A stretch of DNA of 64,000 nt from Petrolisthes cinctipes (lineage: Eukaryota > Arthropoda > Malacostraca > Decapoda > Porcellanidae): positions 186,001 to 250,000 of the forward strand of contig JAWQEG010000487.1 of NCBI GenBank assembly GCA_033782935.1, given 5' to 3'. Numbering within the stretch: position 1 is the stretch's first letter; every line of letters begins with the position of its first letter. The notes beneath the pieces are model-generated. The model searched no databases and was not told the origin of the DNA. It saw nothing but the letters and a program-made list of their open reading frames with translations. This document shows, piece by piece, positions 1 through 10,979 of this stretch. The translations under genes and the position numbers were made by a program.

Positions 1-87
1 AATAAACGTTACTAACGTAAAATCATTCTTGGGCTTATGTTCTTATATAGAATTTTTGTAAAGTATTTTCCCAAGTAACTAAACACC
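1..87 (+). pseudogene. Decayed Gypsy element X: end of reverse transcriptase, upstream piece
   Basis: Translation of this stretch gives a degenerate reverse-transcriptase C-terminus, including a YRIFVKYFPK-like string typical of the region after the Gypsy RT palm. If the LTR element beginning at 88 is skipped, the frame continues at 10,984 with LNNPLKKDTDFVW, the usual link between RT and RNase H in Gypsy pol. X is therefore the old substrate into which Gypsy-1 inserted. Stops and indels show it is dead. Confidence 0.6.
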
Positions 88-418
88 TGTAGTGTGCATA
101 CACATATTTATATTAGTAACCCCTATCAAGGTATACACATATTTGTATTAGTACCCCCTATCAAGGTATACACATGTTTTAAAATTGTAACCCTTAGAAT
201 GTACCAGGTAGAAATCCATTCTCTCTCAGGTACTCGACCTGACCTACCCTTGACTTATCAATTATTTTGCAACTTGCATGCCCGCTCAGCTGCGACTGAG
301 CATGGCAACTCATTATTCATTCTTACCATCAAATGTAAAATCAAATACTCTTTCTATTGATATGCAACATATATATAAATTTATTGTTATATTTAATTGT
401 TATTATATATACTCTGGA
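88..418 (+). repeat. Gypsy-1 5' LTR, first part
   Basis: Aligns with 10442 onward of the 3' LTR with few differences. It carries two short tandem units around the string CCCCTATCAAGGTATACACA, of which the 3' LTR has the same two. The LTR is broken at 418 by a LINE. The last 11 bases, TATACTCTGGA, are the target duplication repeated at 6190-6200. Confidence 0.9.
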
Positions 419-869
419 ACCCCCCCAACGGGAACCGCCTTGACGTGGTGGGGGGGCTTGCGTGTCTCTGAGACCTGGCGAGCTAGACTAGAGGGGGCTC
501 CGGCCCCTGCTCTGCCCCGATTTCGGGGAGAGAGGGCTTCCCATGCTAGTAAGGTCGCCAGTGAGAGACCAGACTAAATGGTTCCCATGCATTACGCTGC
601 CAGTACGGGCCAACAGCGCTGCCCTCCGGAGGGACTGCCCTCTAGGGGCCGTCCTATGTTGGATGGTTGGGTGTCTGGGCCGGGAGATGTTGGGGAGGGG
701 GGTCTCAGCACCGTCGTGGGCAAACTTTCGAGCCATTGGGGCTGCTTTTTTAAACGAGTGGCCCCGTGGGGGAAGAGGTACCCGCCCACGGCGACCAGCG
801 CTCGGTTTCCACATCTAGGTAGGTAGTAGCTCTTGGCTCATGGGGCCAAAAACACTAAACCAATGATAT
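419..869 (+). promoter_or_regulatory. LINE copy 1 5' UTR, presumed internal promoter
   Basis: G/C-rich leader of about 450 bases upstream of ORF1, starting ACCCCCCCAACGGG. Its second half (about 660-840) recurs at 24,410-24,580 in front of the ORF1 start of copy 2, so it is part of the element and not flank. I-type LINEs carry an internal promoter here; no specific motif was proven. Confidence 0.6.
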
Positions 870-2897
870 ATGGATACAGAAAAGCCCCAATCTCTTCCTC
901 GAGCGGTGGTCGACCAGGCCCTCGAGACGTCACTCTCTGGTCGTGGTAAGATGCAGAAAGCTGCAAATAAGAGTAGACCTAGCAGGTCGGGTTTTGTGTC
1001 GAAGAACCCTGTTAACGATTTGGACACGTTAATGTTAACGAATGTACTCGCATCCTTTACCTATGGCGCTATCCACTCCATTTTTAAGTGCTTTGGAGTA
1101 GTCCTCCGAATCCGAATCACATATGACAGTGATTGTAGGTCTAATCGGTGCTATATTACTTTCAATACAAATGCTGCTGCCAAAGCAGCATTTGAGTCAA
1201 AAGATTCTCTGACGGTGGTGGATACTCATTGTAAAGTTCAGATAATACGGTCCATCAATGTTGTTGACAGTGACAATGATTACTGCCCTAATATATCTGA
1301 TGATTCAGCAGAGCATGTCCCAAAGGAACGTCGGGTTCCTACACCCTTTTGGTTTGTGGCTTACTACAGGGAGGGACGTGGTAACATTATCCATGCTTCC
1401 CGGTATTTGGAGAAAGAAATTGGATTATTACCAATGGGCCACATAAAGAAATATGGTAAGGGAGTTTTAATCAGAGCCAAAGATCTTACACAGGCCATGA
1501 TGCTCCTCAATCTCCCCTGTCCTTCTGATAGCATGTTTGAATCTATTAAACCACATCGAACATTTAATTATAGCAAGGGGCGTATATATAATGAGGACCT
1601 GTATGAATTCTCTGAAGAGGACATTCTCGCTATGTGCCCAGACAGTGTCCAACGAGTAACGAAGATGAAAGGCAGTAAAAATATGATCATCCTCACTTTC
1701 TATGGCTCACATAACCCAGATCGCATTAACATTAACCCCACCTCATTTGAGGTGAAGTCTTTTGTTGAGCGTCCCTTACAGTGTTTCTGTTGTTATGAGT
1801 TTGGTCATGGGAAAAGGAACTGCAACAACCGTTCCCAGTGTGGTAATTGTTCTGCTCTTGACTCACATCTTACTTCTGAGTGTCGGTCAGAGAGTTAATG
1901 CTTTTACTACAGAGATTCTCACCCCTTGTGTTCTCGCCAATGTAAGATGTACCTACTTGAGCAGGATATCCTCCACTTGGCTAATACTCAATTCATTAGC
2001 ATAGGTAGTGCCAGACGGCAACTCAACTTCAGGCGACAGAAGGATGGTGGTGTGAAGACATACGCCTCCTCCCTTCGCCCTAAATTGGTTGCAGCACCCT
2101 CTCAACCATCTCAAGAGGCAGCTGCTTCTTGCTCTAGTGAGAACGTTTCTAAGGTTACTCTACATAATAGTTTCTCTGTCTTGGAAACTTTATCAGACAC
2201 TCATTCTGGTGACCCTTCAACTGATGACAATTCTCAGACTTTAGCTGAAGGTGTCCATGTGGTAGAGGTTCACGCTGCCACACGCTCTCCCAAAAGGAAA
2301 CTTAAGTCACCTAAACTGCCACAGAGACGCCTTCGTGGTTCCTCTGAGGCACTTGACTCTATAGATGTTCCACCTTGTGAGGCAACCATCCCTGTGGACT
2401 CATCCATAGTTTCCTCTCAATTTCACCAGAAGCGTTCTCGTGGCTCTGATGAATCTCTTGATTCAACAGAAGTTCCTCCTCGCAAGCTTCCTTCGGGATC
2501 ATCAGAGAGGCGTGAAGTTAATGTGGATGCCACGGATGTTGTGACTTCAAAAAATTCACTTTCTCTTCCGCATGAGCAGCGGAGTGATTCTACCACCTGT
2601 ATTATGGATGTTGATGTATCTGCCTGTGTCAGTGATACCACGGCTGTACAGGACAGAACCAATGTAATTGTTTCAAAGAATATCCCATCTCATATACCTT
2701 CATCTTCTTCTAACATATCAGATGCTTCAGGGACTCGTCTACGGGTTCCAATTACTGCCCCAAGCACTACTCCTCGGGTTCGCTCTTCTTCTAGTGGCCC
2801 AGGATTAGACAAATCTTATTGTTTGAATAAACCCTCAGGTCGAGGTGGTAGTGGGAAGTACCTCCGTGAGGCTTCCCAAAAATCAGTACTAAAGTAA
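870..2897 (+). pseudogene. LINE copy 1 ORF1 (nucleic-acid-binding, Gag-like), one frameshift
   Basis: The frame from 870 runs to 1898 and a second frame carries on from about 1900 to 2897, so one indel separates them. The first half has an RRM-like region (LDTLMLTNVLASFTYGAIHS, then IRITYD) and two zinc knuckles: CFCCYEFGHGKRNC (C-x2-C-x4-H-x4-C) and CGNCSALDSHLTSEC. A possible third Cys cluster lies in the second frame. The second half is rich in Ser, Thr and Pro and looks disordered. ORF1 proteins of this class bind element RNA in the ribonucleoprotein. The homologous start RAVVDQALE recurs in copy 2, and the Ser-rich half in copy 3, which supports one original ORF. Confidence 0.8.
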
Positions 2898-3190
2898 CAC
2901 CGTTCAAGGTCCTTCAGTGGAATTGCCGTGGCTTGCATGCTTCTTGGGAGGAACTGCGCGTTCTTCTCTCTAGCTTCTCTCCTGCATGTGTTTCTCTCCA
3001 AGAGACAATGCTTGGGGACTACATTCCTGCCAGTCCTCCAGCATACTCAGCATTTTATTCCAATTCATTTGAAGGGCAGGGTCATCATGGTGGCTCTGCC
3101 ATCCTAGTTCGCCGAGATATTCCATGCACGCAATCGTGGGGACCCAACTATTTTAGAGGACTTCCGACGGGCAAGGGCTCGGGCTAGACG
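2891..3190 (+). pseudogene. LINE copy 1 ORF2: N-terminal remnant of APE endonuclease
   Basis: The frame opens inside the last codons of ORF1 and reads VLQWNCRGL, then LQET and GGSAILVRRDIP, the standard first motifs of an AP-type endonuclease. After about 3128 it joins directly to sequence that in copy 3 lies some 680 bp further on (near 43,770). The catalytic GDFNDHHPLWG and later motifs are therefore missing here, although copy 3 has them. This is an internal deletion and copy 1 cannot nick its own target. Confidence 0.75.
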
Positions 3191-5100
3191 AGTTTTAAAA
3201 GAGGCCCGACGTGCATCTTGGAAGGCCTATGTGTCTTCAATTAATATTAAAACTCCACTCACCCAAGTATTCAGGAGAGTCCGTAAGATGGCGGGGAAGT
3301 TTTCTCCAAGTTCTCCACCTGTACTTAAGGTCAATGGAATTAAGATCATGGATGGTTTGACAGTGGTCAGTACCATGGCAGAGGCTTTTGCAAAGTCTCC
3401 AGCCGTGACTCTCGACCTCTGGCTGTCAGGCATGAGTTAAGAGCCAAGGAGCGTACAGTACTGGATTTCTCAGAGAACGAGAATGAAAGTTATAACCATA
3501 TATTTACCCTGAGAGACCTGCATTCTGCTCTCTCTCTCTGCGGCGACACTTCTCCTGGGCCAGACAACATGCAATGTTACGACACTTGGGTGAGGAGGCG
3601 ATCTCATTTCTTTTAGCTTTATATAACAGAATCTGGCTGGAGGGTATCTTCCCTTCTTGGTGGAGTGTTGCTACCATCCTTCCTTTTCTAAAGCCGGGCA
3701 AGGACTCTGGTGTTGCCCTCAATTATCGACCAATTGCCTTGACCTCCTGTCTCTGTAAACTATTTGAAAAGATGGTGAATGTCAGACTGGTATACTTCTT
3801 GGAACGGGGTGATTTTCTGTCTCTGTCCCAGTCTGGCTTTCGTAAACACAGTTCCACTACAGATGCTCTGGTCAGGTTGGAAGCTGCTGCATGTGAGGCC
3901 TTTGCACGACATCAACACCTTGTCTGTGTATTCTTTGATTTAGAGAAAGCCTATGACACTACATGGCAATATGGCATCCTGCAGCAACTCCATTTATATG
4001 GCCTGCGGGGTCGCCTTCCACGCTTTCTTAAGGAGTTTCTCAGTGGTCGCAGTTTTTCTGTGAGGGTTGGTACAACCCACTCAGCATCTGTTGCACAGGA
4101 GGAGGGCGTCCCCCAGGGAAGCGTCCTCAGTGTCACATTGTTTGCAGTAGCAATTAATGCCATTGCCTCATCCCTTCCAGACAGTATAGCTAACTCGATG
4201 TACGTTGACGACCTAGCAGTCTGGTTTGCTGCTTCCCGTATGTCAGTGGCGGAGCGGCGCATGCAGCTTGCCCTTGACAGGGTGTCACATTGGACTGGTT
4301 CTCATGGGTTTCGATTTCCTCCTTCCAAGACAGTTGCTATGCACTTCTGCCGCATCCGAGGCGTCCACCCGGATCAGGACTTATTCATGTATGGTCATCG
4401 GATACGATGTGTCGAGGAGACTCGCTTTTTGGGTCTCCTTTTTGACAAACGTTTAAGTTGGGTTCCCCACTTACGTACACTTAAGGTCTCTTGCCTTAAG
4501 GCTCTTAACCTGTTGAGGGTCCTGAGCCATACATCCTGGGGGGCTGATCGGGCCACCCTCCTCCGCCTATACCATGTTCTTATTAGGTCAAAACTCGACT
4601 ATGGGTGTGAGGTGTACTCTTCTGCCACCGATGCCCGTCTCAGAATTTTAGACCCTGTTCATCATGCTGGAGTACATCTGGCGACCGGAGCCTTTAGGTC
4701 GTCCCCAATCCCCAGTCTCCTGGTGGACGCAAATGAGCCACCTCTTGATCTCCGTCGTCAGTCATTGATGGTTCGTTGTTGGCATCGATTACATCGAGTT
4801 CCTGACTCCCTACCTTGCTTGGCCGTGTCATCTGATATCATGTCTCAGTACTACCTTTTACATTCTCGTGCACCATGGCCCTTTGGCTTCCGGGTCAGGA
4901 AGGCTATGGAGGAGATGGGCATAGATGACTACCAGATTTGTCCTGTGAGGGTCCCCAGGGTGGCTCCATGGCTTCTTCCAGAAGTTTTCCCCTGCACCTG
5001 CTTTACAGACAAGAAGGAATCTCTTCCTCCTCCAGTGGCTCGTTCCCTTTTTTTTAGAACATGCCTTCACTCACAGGGAGTCCCTCCCTGTGTACACTGA
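3191..5100 (+). pseudogene. LINE copy 1 ORF2: reverse transcriptase
   Basis: Two frames carry this domain: a linker at 3231-3440 and the RT proper from 3574 to 5100. RT motifs in order are LNYRPIALTSCLCKLFEK, QSGFRKHSSTTDAL, FFDLEKAYDTTW, GVPQGSVLS and the catalytic MYVDDLAVW. The thumb contains TRFLGLLFDKRLSWVPH and RSKLDYGCEVY. The end of this frame is shifted at a run of T near 5050, where copy 3 reads on into RNase H. RT would copy the element RNA at the nicked target. Confidence 0.85.
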
Positions 5101-5920
5101 TGGGTCAAAGTCTGATGCTGGAGTTGGCTTTGGAGTTGTCTTTCCTGACTTTTGCCGTGGAGGCAGGCTCCCTTCTGTCATGTCCATTTTTACTGCTGAG
5201 CTCTCGGCCATTTTATATGCCCTTTAAGTGATTTTCACTCTCCCTCAGCCTTCGTTTACTATTTTTAGCGATTCCTGTAGTGCCTTGCAGGCCTTGTGCA
5301 ATTTTAACTCTTCCCATCCCCTGGTGTTGGCCATTCTTGAGTGGCTTGTCCTCCTGGGTCGTCGTGGCCGGAAAGTCACTTTTTGTTGGGTCCCAGCCCA
5401 TGTGGGTGTTGATGGGAATGAGCGGGCTGACGCCCTGGCTAAGGCTGTGGTCTCCAATTCCCGGCCTCCTGCCAGGCATCATCTTGTTCCTGCAGTGGAC
5501 CTTCGACCCTACATAGATGCTACCGTTCGTTCCTGCTGGCAGGACAGATGGGACGCCGTCGGGGCTAACAAGCTCCGCGACATCCGCCAGCGTCTTGGTT
5601 TGTGGAGCTACAGTGGCCTGTCCCGCCGGTGGGAGACAGCTCTTGTCCGTCTCCGCATTGGCCACACATTATTGACTCATGGCTTTTTAATGGAGAGGGC
5701 TCACCCTCCCTACTGTGATGATTGTCTGGTCCCTTTGACAGTACGGCATCTTATTGTCGAGTGTCCCAGCCTTGGGGACCTTCGTCGTAGGCACCTCTCC
5801 GAGTACCGGAAGGGTGACGGTTCTTACAGTCTCTCCCAGGTGCTCGGGGAGGAGGCTTGTAGTGTGGGAGGGAACACCCTCTCCTATGTGGAGGAGGCTG
5901 GCCTCCTCCAAAAGTTGTGA
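5095..5920 (+). pseudogene. LINE copy 1 ORF2: RNase H and C-terminal Cys/His region
   Basis: After the T-run frameshift the sequence reads YTDGSKSDAG (first catalytic Asp), ELSAILYAL, a stop, then FSDSCSALQAL and HVGVDGNERADALAKAV. That is a recognisable RNase H with its Asp/Glu/Asp set. The stop near 5226 replaces a codon that should read through. A C-terminal Cys/His pattern follows (CDDCLVPLTVRHLIVECP), found in many I- and jockey-type ORF2 proteins. RNase H presence separates this family from jockey proper. Confidence 0.82.
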
Positions 5921-6189
5921 ATTTTATTATATTTATGGCTTTTTAGATAGTTCAACGTTTTCTTATCTTTTATATATTTTACTTGAATTAGTCAGGTTTT
6001 TTTTTTAGTATAAATGTGCCTTTTAGTTTGTATGTTCTTTTATTCATGCTGCCCATCCCTTTCGGGGTGGAGAAGGCAGTTTAGTTTGTGTAAATATTTT
6101 ATTAATGATGTAGATGACTACTTTGTGTTGGGCGGTATATGACCATAGCTGTTGCGCCGCCAAATGCCTCATGGCATTTCTAAATCAAT
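5921..6189 (+). other. LINE copy 1 3' UTR and tail
   Basis: Non-coding end of the LINE. The stretch from about 6090 (TATTTATTAATGATGTAGAT) to the tail is found inverted at about 40,825-40,930 in copy 3. A related 3' end (GTTGCGGCGCCTAATATCAA) is nested in copy 2 near 26,385. The conserved terminus suggests it is the region recognised by the element's own RT. Confidence 0.75.
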
Positions 6190-6200
6190 TATACTCTGGA

Positions 6201-6405
6201 AGATGCACTTTTTACCTACATTGTAAATATGACTACCCAGTCGCCCAGAACATACAACCAGGAAATACAGCTGCCGCTGAAAGGAATGTTTTTACTCATC
6301 CTACCATAGCAACTAACGGACTAAATACGGCTAAGAGATGCACACAAACTTCTCACAGTTCTTGCACAGGATAAAAAGGAGACAACCTTAGTTGCACTCG
6401 CAACA
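6201..6405 (+). repeat. Gypsy-1 5' LTR, second part
   Basis: Continues the 5' LTR after the LINE and its target duplication. It aligns with about 10,775-10,979 of the 3' LTR and ends CTCGCAACA in both. It includes AGGATAAAAAGGAGACAACC, probably within the transcribed R/U5 part. Confidence 0.88.
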
Positions 6406-6407
6406 TT

Positions 6408-6425
6408 TGGTGACCCCCGGAGTAA
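6408..6425 (+). promoter_or_regulatory. Gypsy-1 primer-binding site
   Basis: Two bases after the 5' LTR the sequence reads TGGTGACCCCCGGAG. A TGG start right after an LTR is the usual primer-binding site for a tRNA ending in CCA. The first ten bases match my recollection of the tRNA-Trp-type site of CsRn1 elements; after that it diverges. Confidence 0.6.
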
Positions 6426-6825
6426 CTACAATCTCCTGACTAGCAGCCCGCTACCACTGGCTCGCTAGATATATTTATTGACAACACTCTCTACTCAGTT
6501 GTCTCCTCTCCTGTGCCACTCTTCACTTCCACTGCATCTCTGCCTGCCGCCACAACGTTCCTCCTTCTCCTCAGCAACTCTAGCCAGCCACCTGCTGCCG
6601 CCTCCTGCCTACAGCTGCTGCCTGGAGCCAACCCACGCCGAGTGTCGCCGCCTACCAGCCGCCGACACTACATCATCACTATCTCTCACTGCTATCTTAG
6701 CACAATCTCTTCCTCCTCCACCAACCTACCTTATCCACTACCTACTTCTTCCTCCACTACCTACCCTACCCGCAGCCAACTTCTTCTCCCTACCTTACCC
6801 GTCGCGGCATTTCTTTACCTTCACC
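6426..6825 (+). other. Gypsy-1 leader between primer site and gag
   Basis: About 400 bases, very rich in C and T with CTCCTCC and CCTACC strings. A frame is open through it into gag but has no domain. I read it as an untranslated leader. Confidence 0.5.
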
Positions 6826-7590
6826 ATGTCTGAACCTCAAAACATCCCCGACGCTACCCCCACCATCTCTAACTTCCGTGCTCCATCCTTCTCTTCTCAT
6901 GACCCTATCTTGTGGTTCACCATTCTTGAAGTTAACTTCAGAGCACATTGTATCACCTCCAGTCTCAAAAAGTTTAGTACCGCCACAGCCCTTCTTCCTC
7001 CTGAAGTTCTCTCCCAACTCTCAGATTCTGTCACAGCTGCCTGCACCAGTGACACTCCATATGAAGACCTCAAGACCGCCATCACCACACGTCTTGAAGC
7101 TTCTCTCTCTACACGACTCCAGGAACTTCTCTCCAAAGAAGAACTAGGTAATGAAAACCCTACAGACCTACTCAGAAGGATGAAGAAACTCATCGGTACA
7201 CAACAGCAGTCCTTCGACACCACCATCCTCACCCACCTCTTCTACCAGCGTCTTCCACAGACCATCCAACGCAACCTCTTCACAATAAAAGGCAAGTTAC
7301 CCCTGGAAGACCTCGCCCAGCTCGCAGATGAGTTCATGGACTCTGCAACATCACCTCCTCTAACAAAATCTCTCAAATCAAAGACCTCATCTCCAGCCTG
7401 GCAGTTCAAGTAAGTGAGTTGAAAATACAAGTTCAACAACAGTCTCGTGTCTGCTCTCCATCTCCACGACGCCACAGGTCCCATAGCAGAGACTTCCACA
7501 ACACTTCCAACAACTCCAACTCCAACTCTAACGGTATGTGCTACTATTACCATCGTTTTGGTAAAAATGCACACCGTTGCCATCAACCAT
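6826..7590 (+). pseudogene. Gypsy-1 gag, frameshifted
   Basis: The ATG at 6826 opens MSEPQNIPDATPTI. The capsid-like part (FRAPSFSSHDPILWFTILEV through ITRLEASLSTRLQELLSKEE to [14 protein letters not shown]) runs to about 7365. A one-base change in an A-run near 7365 then moves the true frame, which continues [19 protein letters not shown] and reaches the zinc finger [18 protein letters not shown] near 7540. The finger has C-x3-H-x8-C-x3-C spacing, the C-H-C-C type. A homologous capsid and a similar finger occur in Gypsy-2. Gag would package element RNA. Confidence 0.78.
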
Positions 7591-8807
7591 GTTCATTCAA
7601 TTCGGGAAACGACACCAAGCAGTCACTAGTGGTCCATAGTGCCTGCAAACGGAAGTCCACACTCTTCCACATTTGGGATCCACTCAATAATAAATTCTTT
7701 TTAGTAGACACAGGCGCAGAAATCAGTGTTCTCCCCGCTACAGCCGGCCAAAGGACACTACCTCCAATCACTTCACTATATGCAGCCAATGGTTCCACTA
7801 TACCAGTCTACACCAAGCTCACCCTCAAGGTTGAACTCACACAGCCATACTCTGCAGTCACGCCAGCCAAGCATCACGCTCTTCACTACATGGAGACCCC
7901 TGGAGCCCCAACCTACGCCACGGCCAGAAGACTCGCTCCTGAACGATACAAACTCGCCAAGGCTGAATTCGAGTCACTCCTCGATCAAGGTATTATCAGA
8001 CCAAGTTCAAGCAACTGGGCTTCTCCACTCCACATCGTCAACAAGAAGAATGGTGACATCAGACCCTGTGGCGACTACAGAGTACTAAACAGTATGGACA
8101 GATACCCTATCCCTAACATTCAAGATTTCTCTTCTCAACTTACTGGTACCACTATCTTCTCCAATCTTGACCTAGTCAAGGCCTCTCATCAAATCCCTGT
8201 TAACCCTGATGATATTCCCAAAACAGCCATCATAACCCCTTTTGGTTTGTTTGAATATGTCAGGATGCCCTTTGGTCTCAAGAATTCTGCACAGACCTTC
8301 CAGCGATTCATTGATGAAGTACTACGCGGACTACCCTTCTGCTTCGCCCATGTCGACGATGTCCTCATCGCCAGCCCCGATGAAGAAACCCACCAGCGAC
8401 ATCTTACACAGGTATTTGAGAGATTCCAAACCTACGGCATACAACTTAACGCTGCCAAGTCCTCTTTCGGTGTTAACTCTACCCAATTCCTTGGACACAC
8501 CGTGTCCTCCTCCGGTATCTCTCCCACACCTTCTAGACAGGAAGCTATCCAGCAGTTCCCAAGACCCACAACTCAACGCGAACTGAAGCGCTTCCTGGGG
8601 ATGCTAAACTACTACAACAGATTCATCCCACACTGTGCAGCACTCCTTCAGCCACTCTACAACATGCTGAAGCCCTGCAAGAGAGGTCAGTCAATCAATC
8701 TAGAATGGTCAGACACTGCTGATCAAGCCTACACCAATGCTACCAACGCTATTGGAGAAGCCACCAACCTCTGCTTCCCTACTCCAGACACCATCACAGC
8801 CATCTGA
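7590..8807 (+). pseudogene. Gypsy-1 pol: truncated protease and reverse transcriptase
   Basis: The frame continues from gag without a new start. The aspartic protease has its catalytic [16 protein letters not shown], but the second half, with the ILG-type motif that Gypsy-2 retains as APILGLDFV, is missing. The reading goes directly to [16 protein letters not shown], just before RT. RT is intact by eye: [52 protein letters not shown], the catalytic [13 protein letters not shown] and [15 protein letters not shown]. The frame is lost at 8805, at the RT/RNase H border. Confidence 0.82.
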
Positions 8808-10316
8808 CACAGGCATGGGTGCCGTCCTACAACAACTCCACGGTGATGACTGGAAGCCACTCGCTTTCTTCTCCAAGAAACTATCTCCAGCGGAATCAAG
8901 ATACAGCGCTTTTGACAGAGAACTTCTCGCCATATACAAAGCCATCAAACACTTCCGTTACTTCCTTGAAGCGAGGCCCTTTCATGTCTTGACTGATCAC
9001 AAACCTCTCACCACCACATTCTACAATAACAAGAACTCTTACACACCTAGACAAGTTCGTCACACATCATACATTTCACAATTTACCACTGATATTCGCT
9101 ACGTTCAAAGTGAAAATAACGTGCCTGCAGACGCCCTCTTTCGTTCACTCAACTCAGCAACCCTCATCGACTACGCCGCCATCGCCGCCGACCAAACTAA
9201 TGATCCTGAGTTGACTCAACATCTATCAAACCCTGCTCTGCAAATGAAAAATGTTAACTACCCCGGCACCAATGTATCCCTCTATGCTGACTCTTCCACA
9301 GGTTCAATCCGCCCTTATGTTCCTAATACTCATAGATTCCTCATTTTCTCCCAACTCCACAACCTTTCTCACCCAGGTATACACGCTTCTCAGCAGCTTT
9401 TAACCTCAAGGTTTGTGTGGACAGGAATCAACAAATACGTAAGACAGTGGACCCGCTCCTGCCAGAACTGCCAAGCCAGCAAGATCAACAGACACACCAA
9501 GTCGTCTCCAGCAACCTTCTTACCACCCTCTGCCAGGTTTGACCATGTTCACATAGACCTGGTAGGTCCCCTTCCTCCCTCTGATAATTGCAAATACCTC
9601 CTCACCTGTGTTGATCTCTTCACCAGATGGCCAGAAGTATCACCTCTCGCCGACATCAACACCACCACTGTTGCCAAAGCCTTTATCTCCACCTGGATCT
9701 CCCGCTATGGCGTCCCTCTCACCATCACATCCGACAAGGGCAGCCAGTTCGAGTCCTCCCTCTGGAACAAGCTGATGACCCTCCTTGGATTCAAGAGACT
9801 CCGCACCACCAGCTACCATCCACAATCAAATGGTCTGGTAGAGAGATTCCACAGACAACTTAAAACCTCACTAACAGCAACAGTACACCACCGCAGTGAG
9901 TGGCTCTCTTCTCTCCCTCTTGTCTTACTAGGTATCCGCACTGCCCTGAAGGTCGACCTCAACTGTTCCTCTGCTGAACTACTTTACGGCTCCACCCTAC
10001 GACTACCTGGTGAACTCCTCGCCACTACCACGCCTCGGAGCAACACTGACGTCCAGACTTCGCTGCCACCCTCACCTCCCACATGAGTTCCCTGCAGCCC
10101 TCACCATCTCGTCAGCAACCTTCCAAGACCTTCGTCAGCCAGGACCTCCAGACCTGTACCCATGTCTTCGTCCGGGTTGACTCAGTTAAGAAGCCGCTAC
10201 AACAACCCTACTCTGGTCCCTTCCCTATCATCAGAAGACACAGAAAGACCATCATTATCAACTATCATGGCAAGCCAAACACTGTATCCATCGACAGAGT
10301 GAAACCTGCCTACCTT
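8790..10316 (+). pseudogene. Gypsy-1 pol: RNase H and integrase
   Basis: RNase H starts at [11 protein letters not shown]; the expected TDA just before it is lost at the frame change. It continues FDRELLAIYKAIKHF, VLTDHKPL and PADALFRS, where Ser replaced by Phe breaks the usual DALSR. Integrase has the zinc region (HNLSHPG ... CQNCQ) and an intact catalytic set: HIDLVGPLPP, TSDKGSQFES and GLVERFHRQLK. The frame breaks again at about 10,083. The last part (VRVDSVKKPLQQPYSGPF) is the GPY/F-type C-terminal domain. Integrase would insert the cDNA with the 4-bp duplication seen here. Confidence 0.82.
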
Positions 10317-10428
10317 ATGTGCCAAGAATCTACCTCGCTACCTTCTATCAACCCATCAACACACACTACCACGGAACGACCTACTGCATCACGCAAGAAA
10401 TCTATATTGTTCCTCCTTCCTCGTCACT

Positions 10429-10441
10429 AGGGGGGGAGTAC
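10429..10441 (+). promoter_or_regulatory. Gypsy-1 polypurine tract
   Basis: AGGGGGGGAGTAC lies directly before the TGTAGTG start of the 3' LTR, as expected for the plus-strand DNA primer. Gypsy-2 has a similar GAGGAGGGGTAC before its TGTAGC LTR start on the minus strand. Confidence 0.75.
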
Positions 10442-10979
10442 TGTAGTGTGCATACCCATATTTGTATTAGTAACCCCTATCAAGGTATACACATATTTGT
10501 ATTAGTAACCCCTATCAAGGTACACACATGTTTTTAAATTGTAACCCTTAGAATGTACCAGGTAGAAATCCATTCTCTCTCAGGTACTCGACCTGACCTA
10601 CCCTTGACCTATCACCTATTTTGCAACTTGCATGCCCGCTCAGCTGCGACTGAGCATGGCAACTCATTATTCATTCTAACAATCAAATGTAAAATCAAAT
10701 ACTCTTTCTATTGATATGCAACATATATATATATATTTATTGTTATATTTAATTGTTAATATATATACTCTGGAAGATGCACTATTTACCTTCATTGTAA
10801 ATAAGACTACCCAGTCGCCCAGAACATACAACCAGTAAATACAACTGCCACTGAAAGGAATGTTTTTACTCATCCTACCATAGAAACTAACGGACTAAAT
10901 ACGGCTACGAGATGAACACAAACTTCTCACAGTTCTTGCACAGGATAAAAAGGAGACAACCTTAGTTGCACTCGCAACA
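10442..10979 (+). repeat. Gypsy-1 3' LTR
   Basis: Complete LTR of 538 bases, TGTAGTGTGC to CTCGCAACA. It contains two TATCAAGGTA-type tandem units and the motif TATACTCTGGA, the intact form of the site used by the LINE in the 5' LTR. The flank CACC after it repeats the bases before the 5' LTR. Confidence 0.9.

Larger units (their letters stand above)
419..6200 (+). mobile_element. I-superfamily LINE with RNase H, copy 1
   Basis: A near full-length non-LTR retrotransposon with a G-rich 5' UTR, ORF1 (RRM-like region and zinc knuckles), ORF2 (start of APE endonuclease, RT, RNase H, C-terminal Cys/His region) and a 3' UTR ending in a TAAATCAAT-like tail. It is flanked by the 11-bp duplication TATACTCTGGA at 408-418 and 6190-6200 and splits a Gypsy LTR. 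The RNase H and ORF1 zinc knuckles place it in the I superfamily; Nimb- or I-like is my guess. Most of the endonuclease domain is deleted and ORF2 is spread over several frames, so the copy is dead. Two more copies lie at 24.4-28.7 kb and 40.8-45.3 kb. Confidence 0.9.
88..10979 (+). mobile_element. Gypsy-1: LTR retrotransposon, CsRn1-like, interrupted by a LINE
   Basis: The element has two related LTRs (88-418 plus 6201-6405, and 10442-10979), both starting TGTAGTG and ending CAACA. A primer-binding site follows the first LTR and a G-rich polypurine tract precedes the second. Gag, protease, RT, RNase H and integrase are in normal Gypsy order. The bases CACC precede the 5' LTR and follow the 3' LTR, which is a 4-bp target duplication. 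The Gag zinc finger is C-H-C-C rather than C-C-H-C, and the primer site begins TGGTGACCCC. Both recall the CsRn1 clade, which uses tRNA-Trp. Pol has frameshifts and a truncated protease, so this copy is defective. It lies inside the older Gypsy X. Confidence 0.88.

Noticed and set aside
488..830. Overlapping frames on both strands in the GC-rich leader
   Set aside because: The region is the LINE 5' UTR, recurs without an intact frame in copy 2, and shows no domain.
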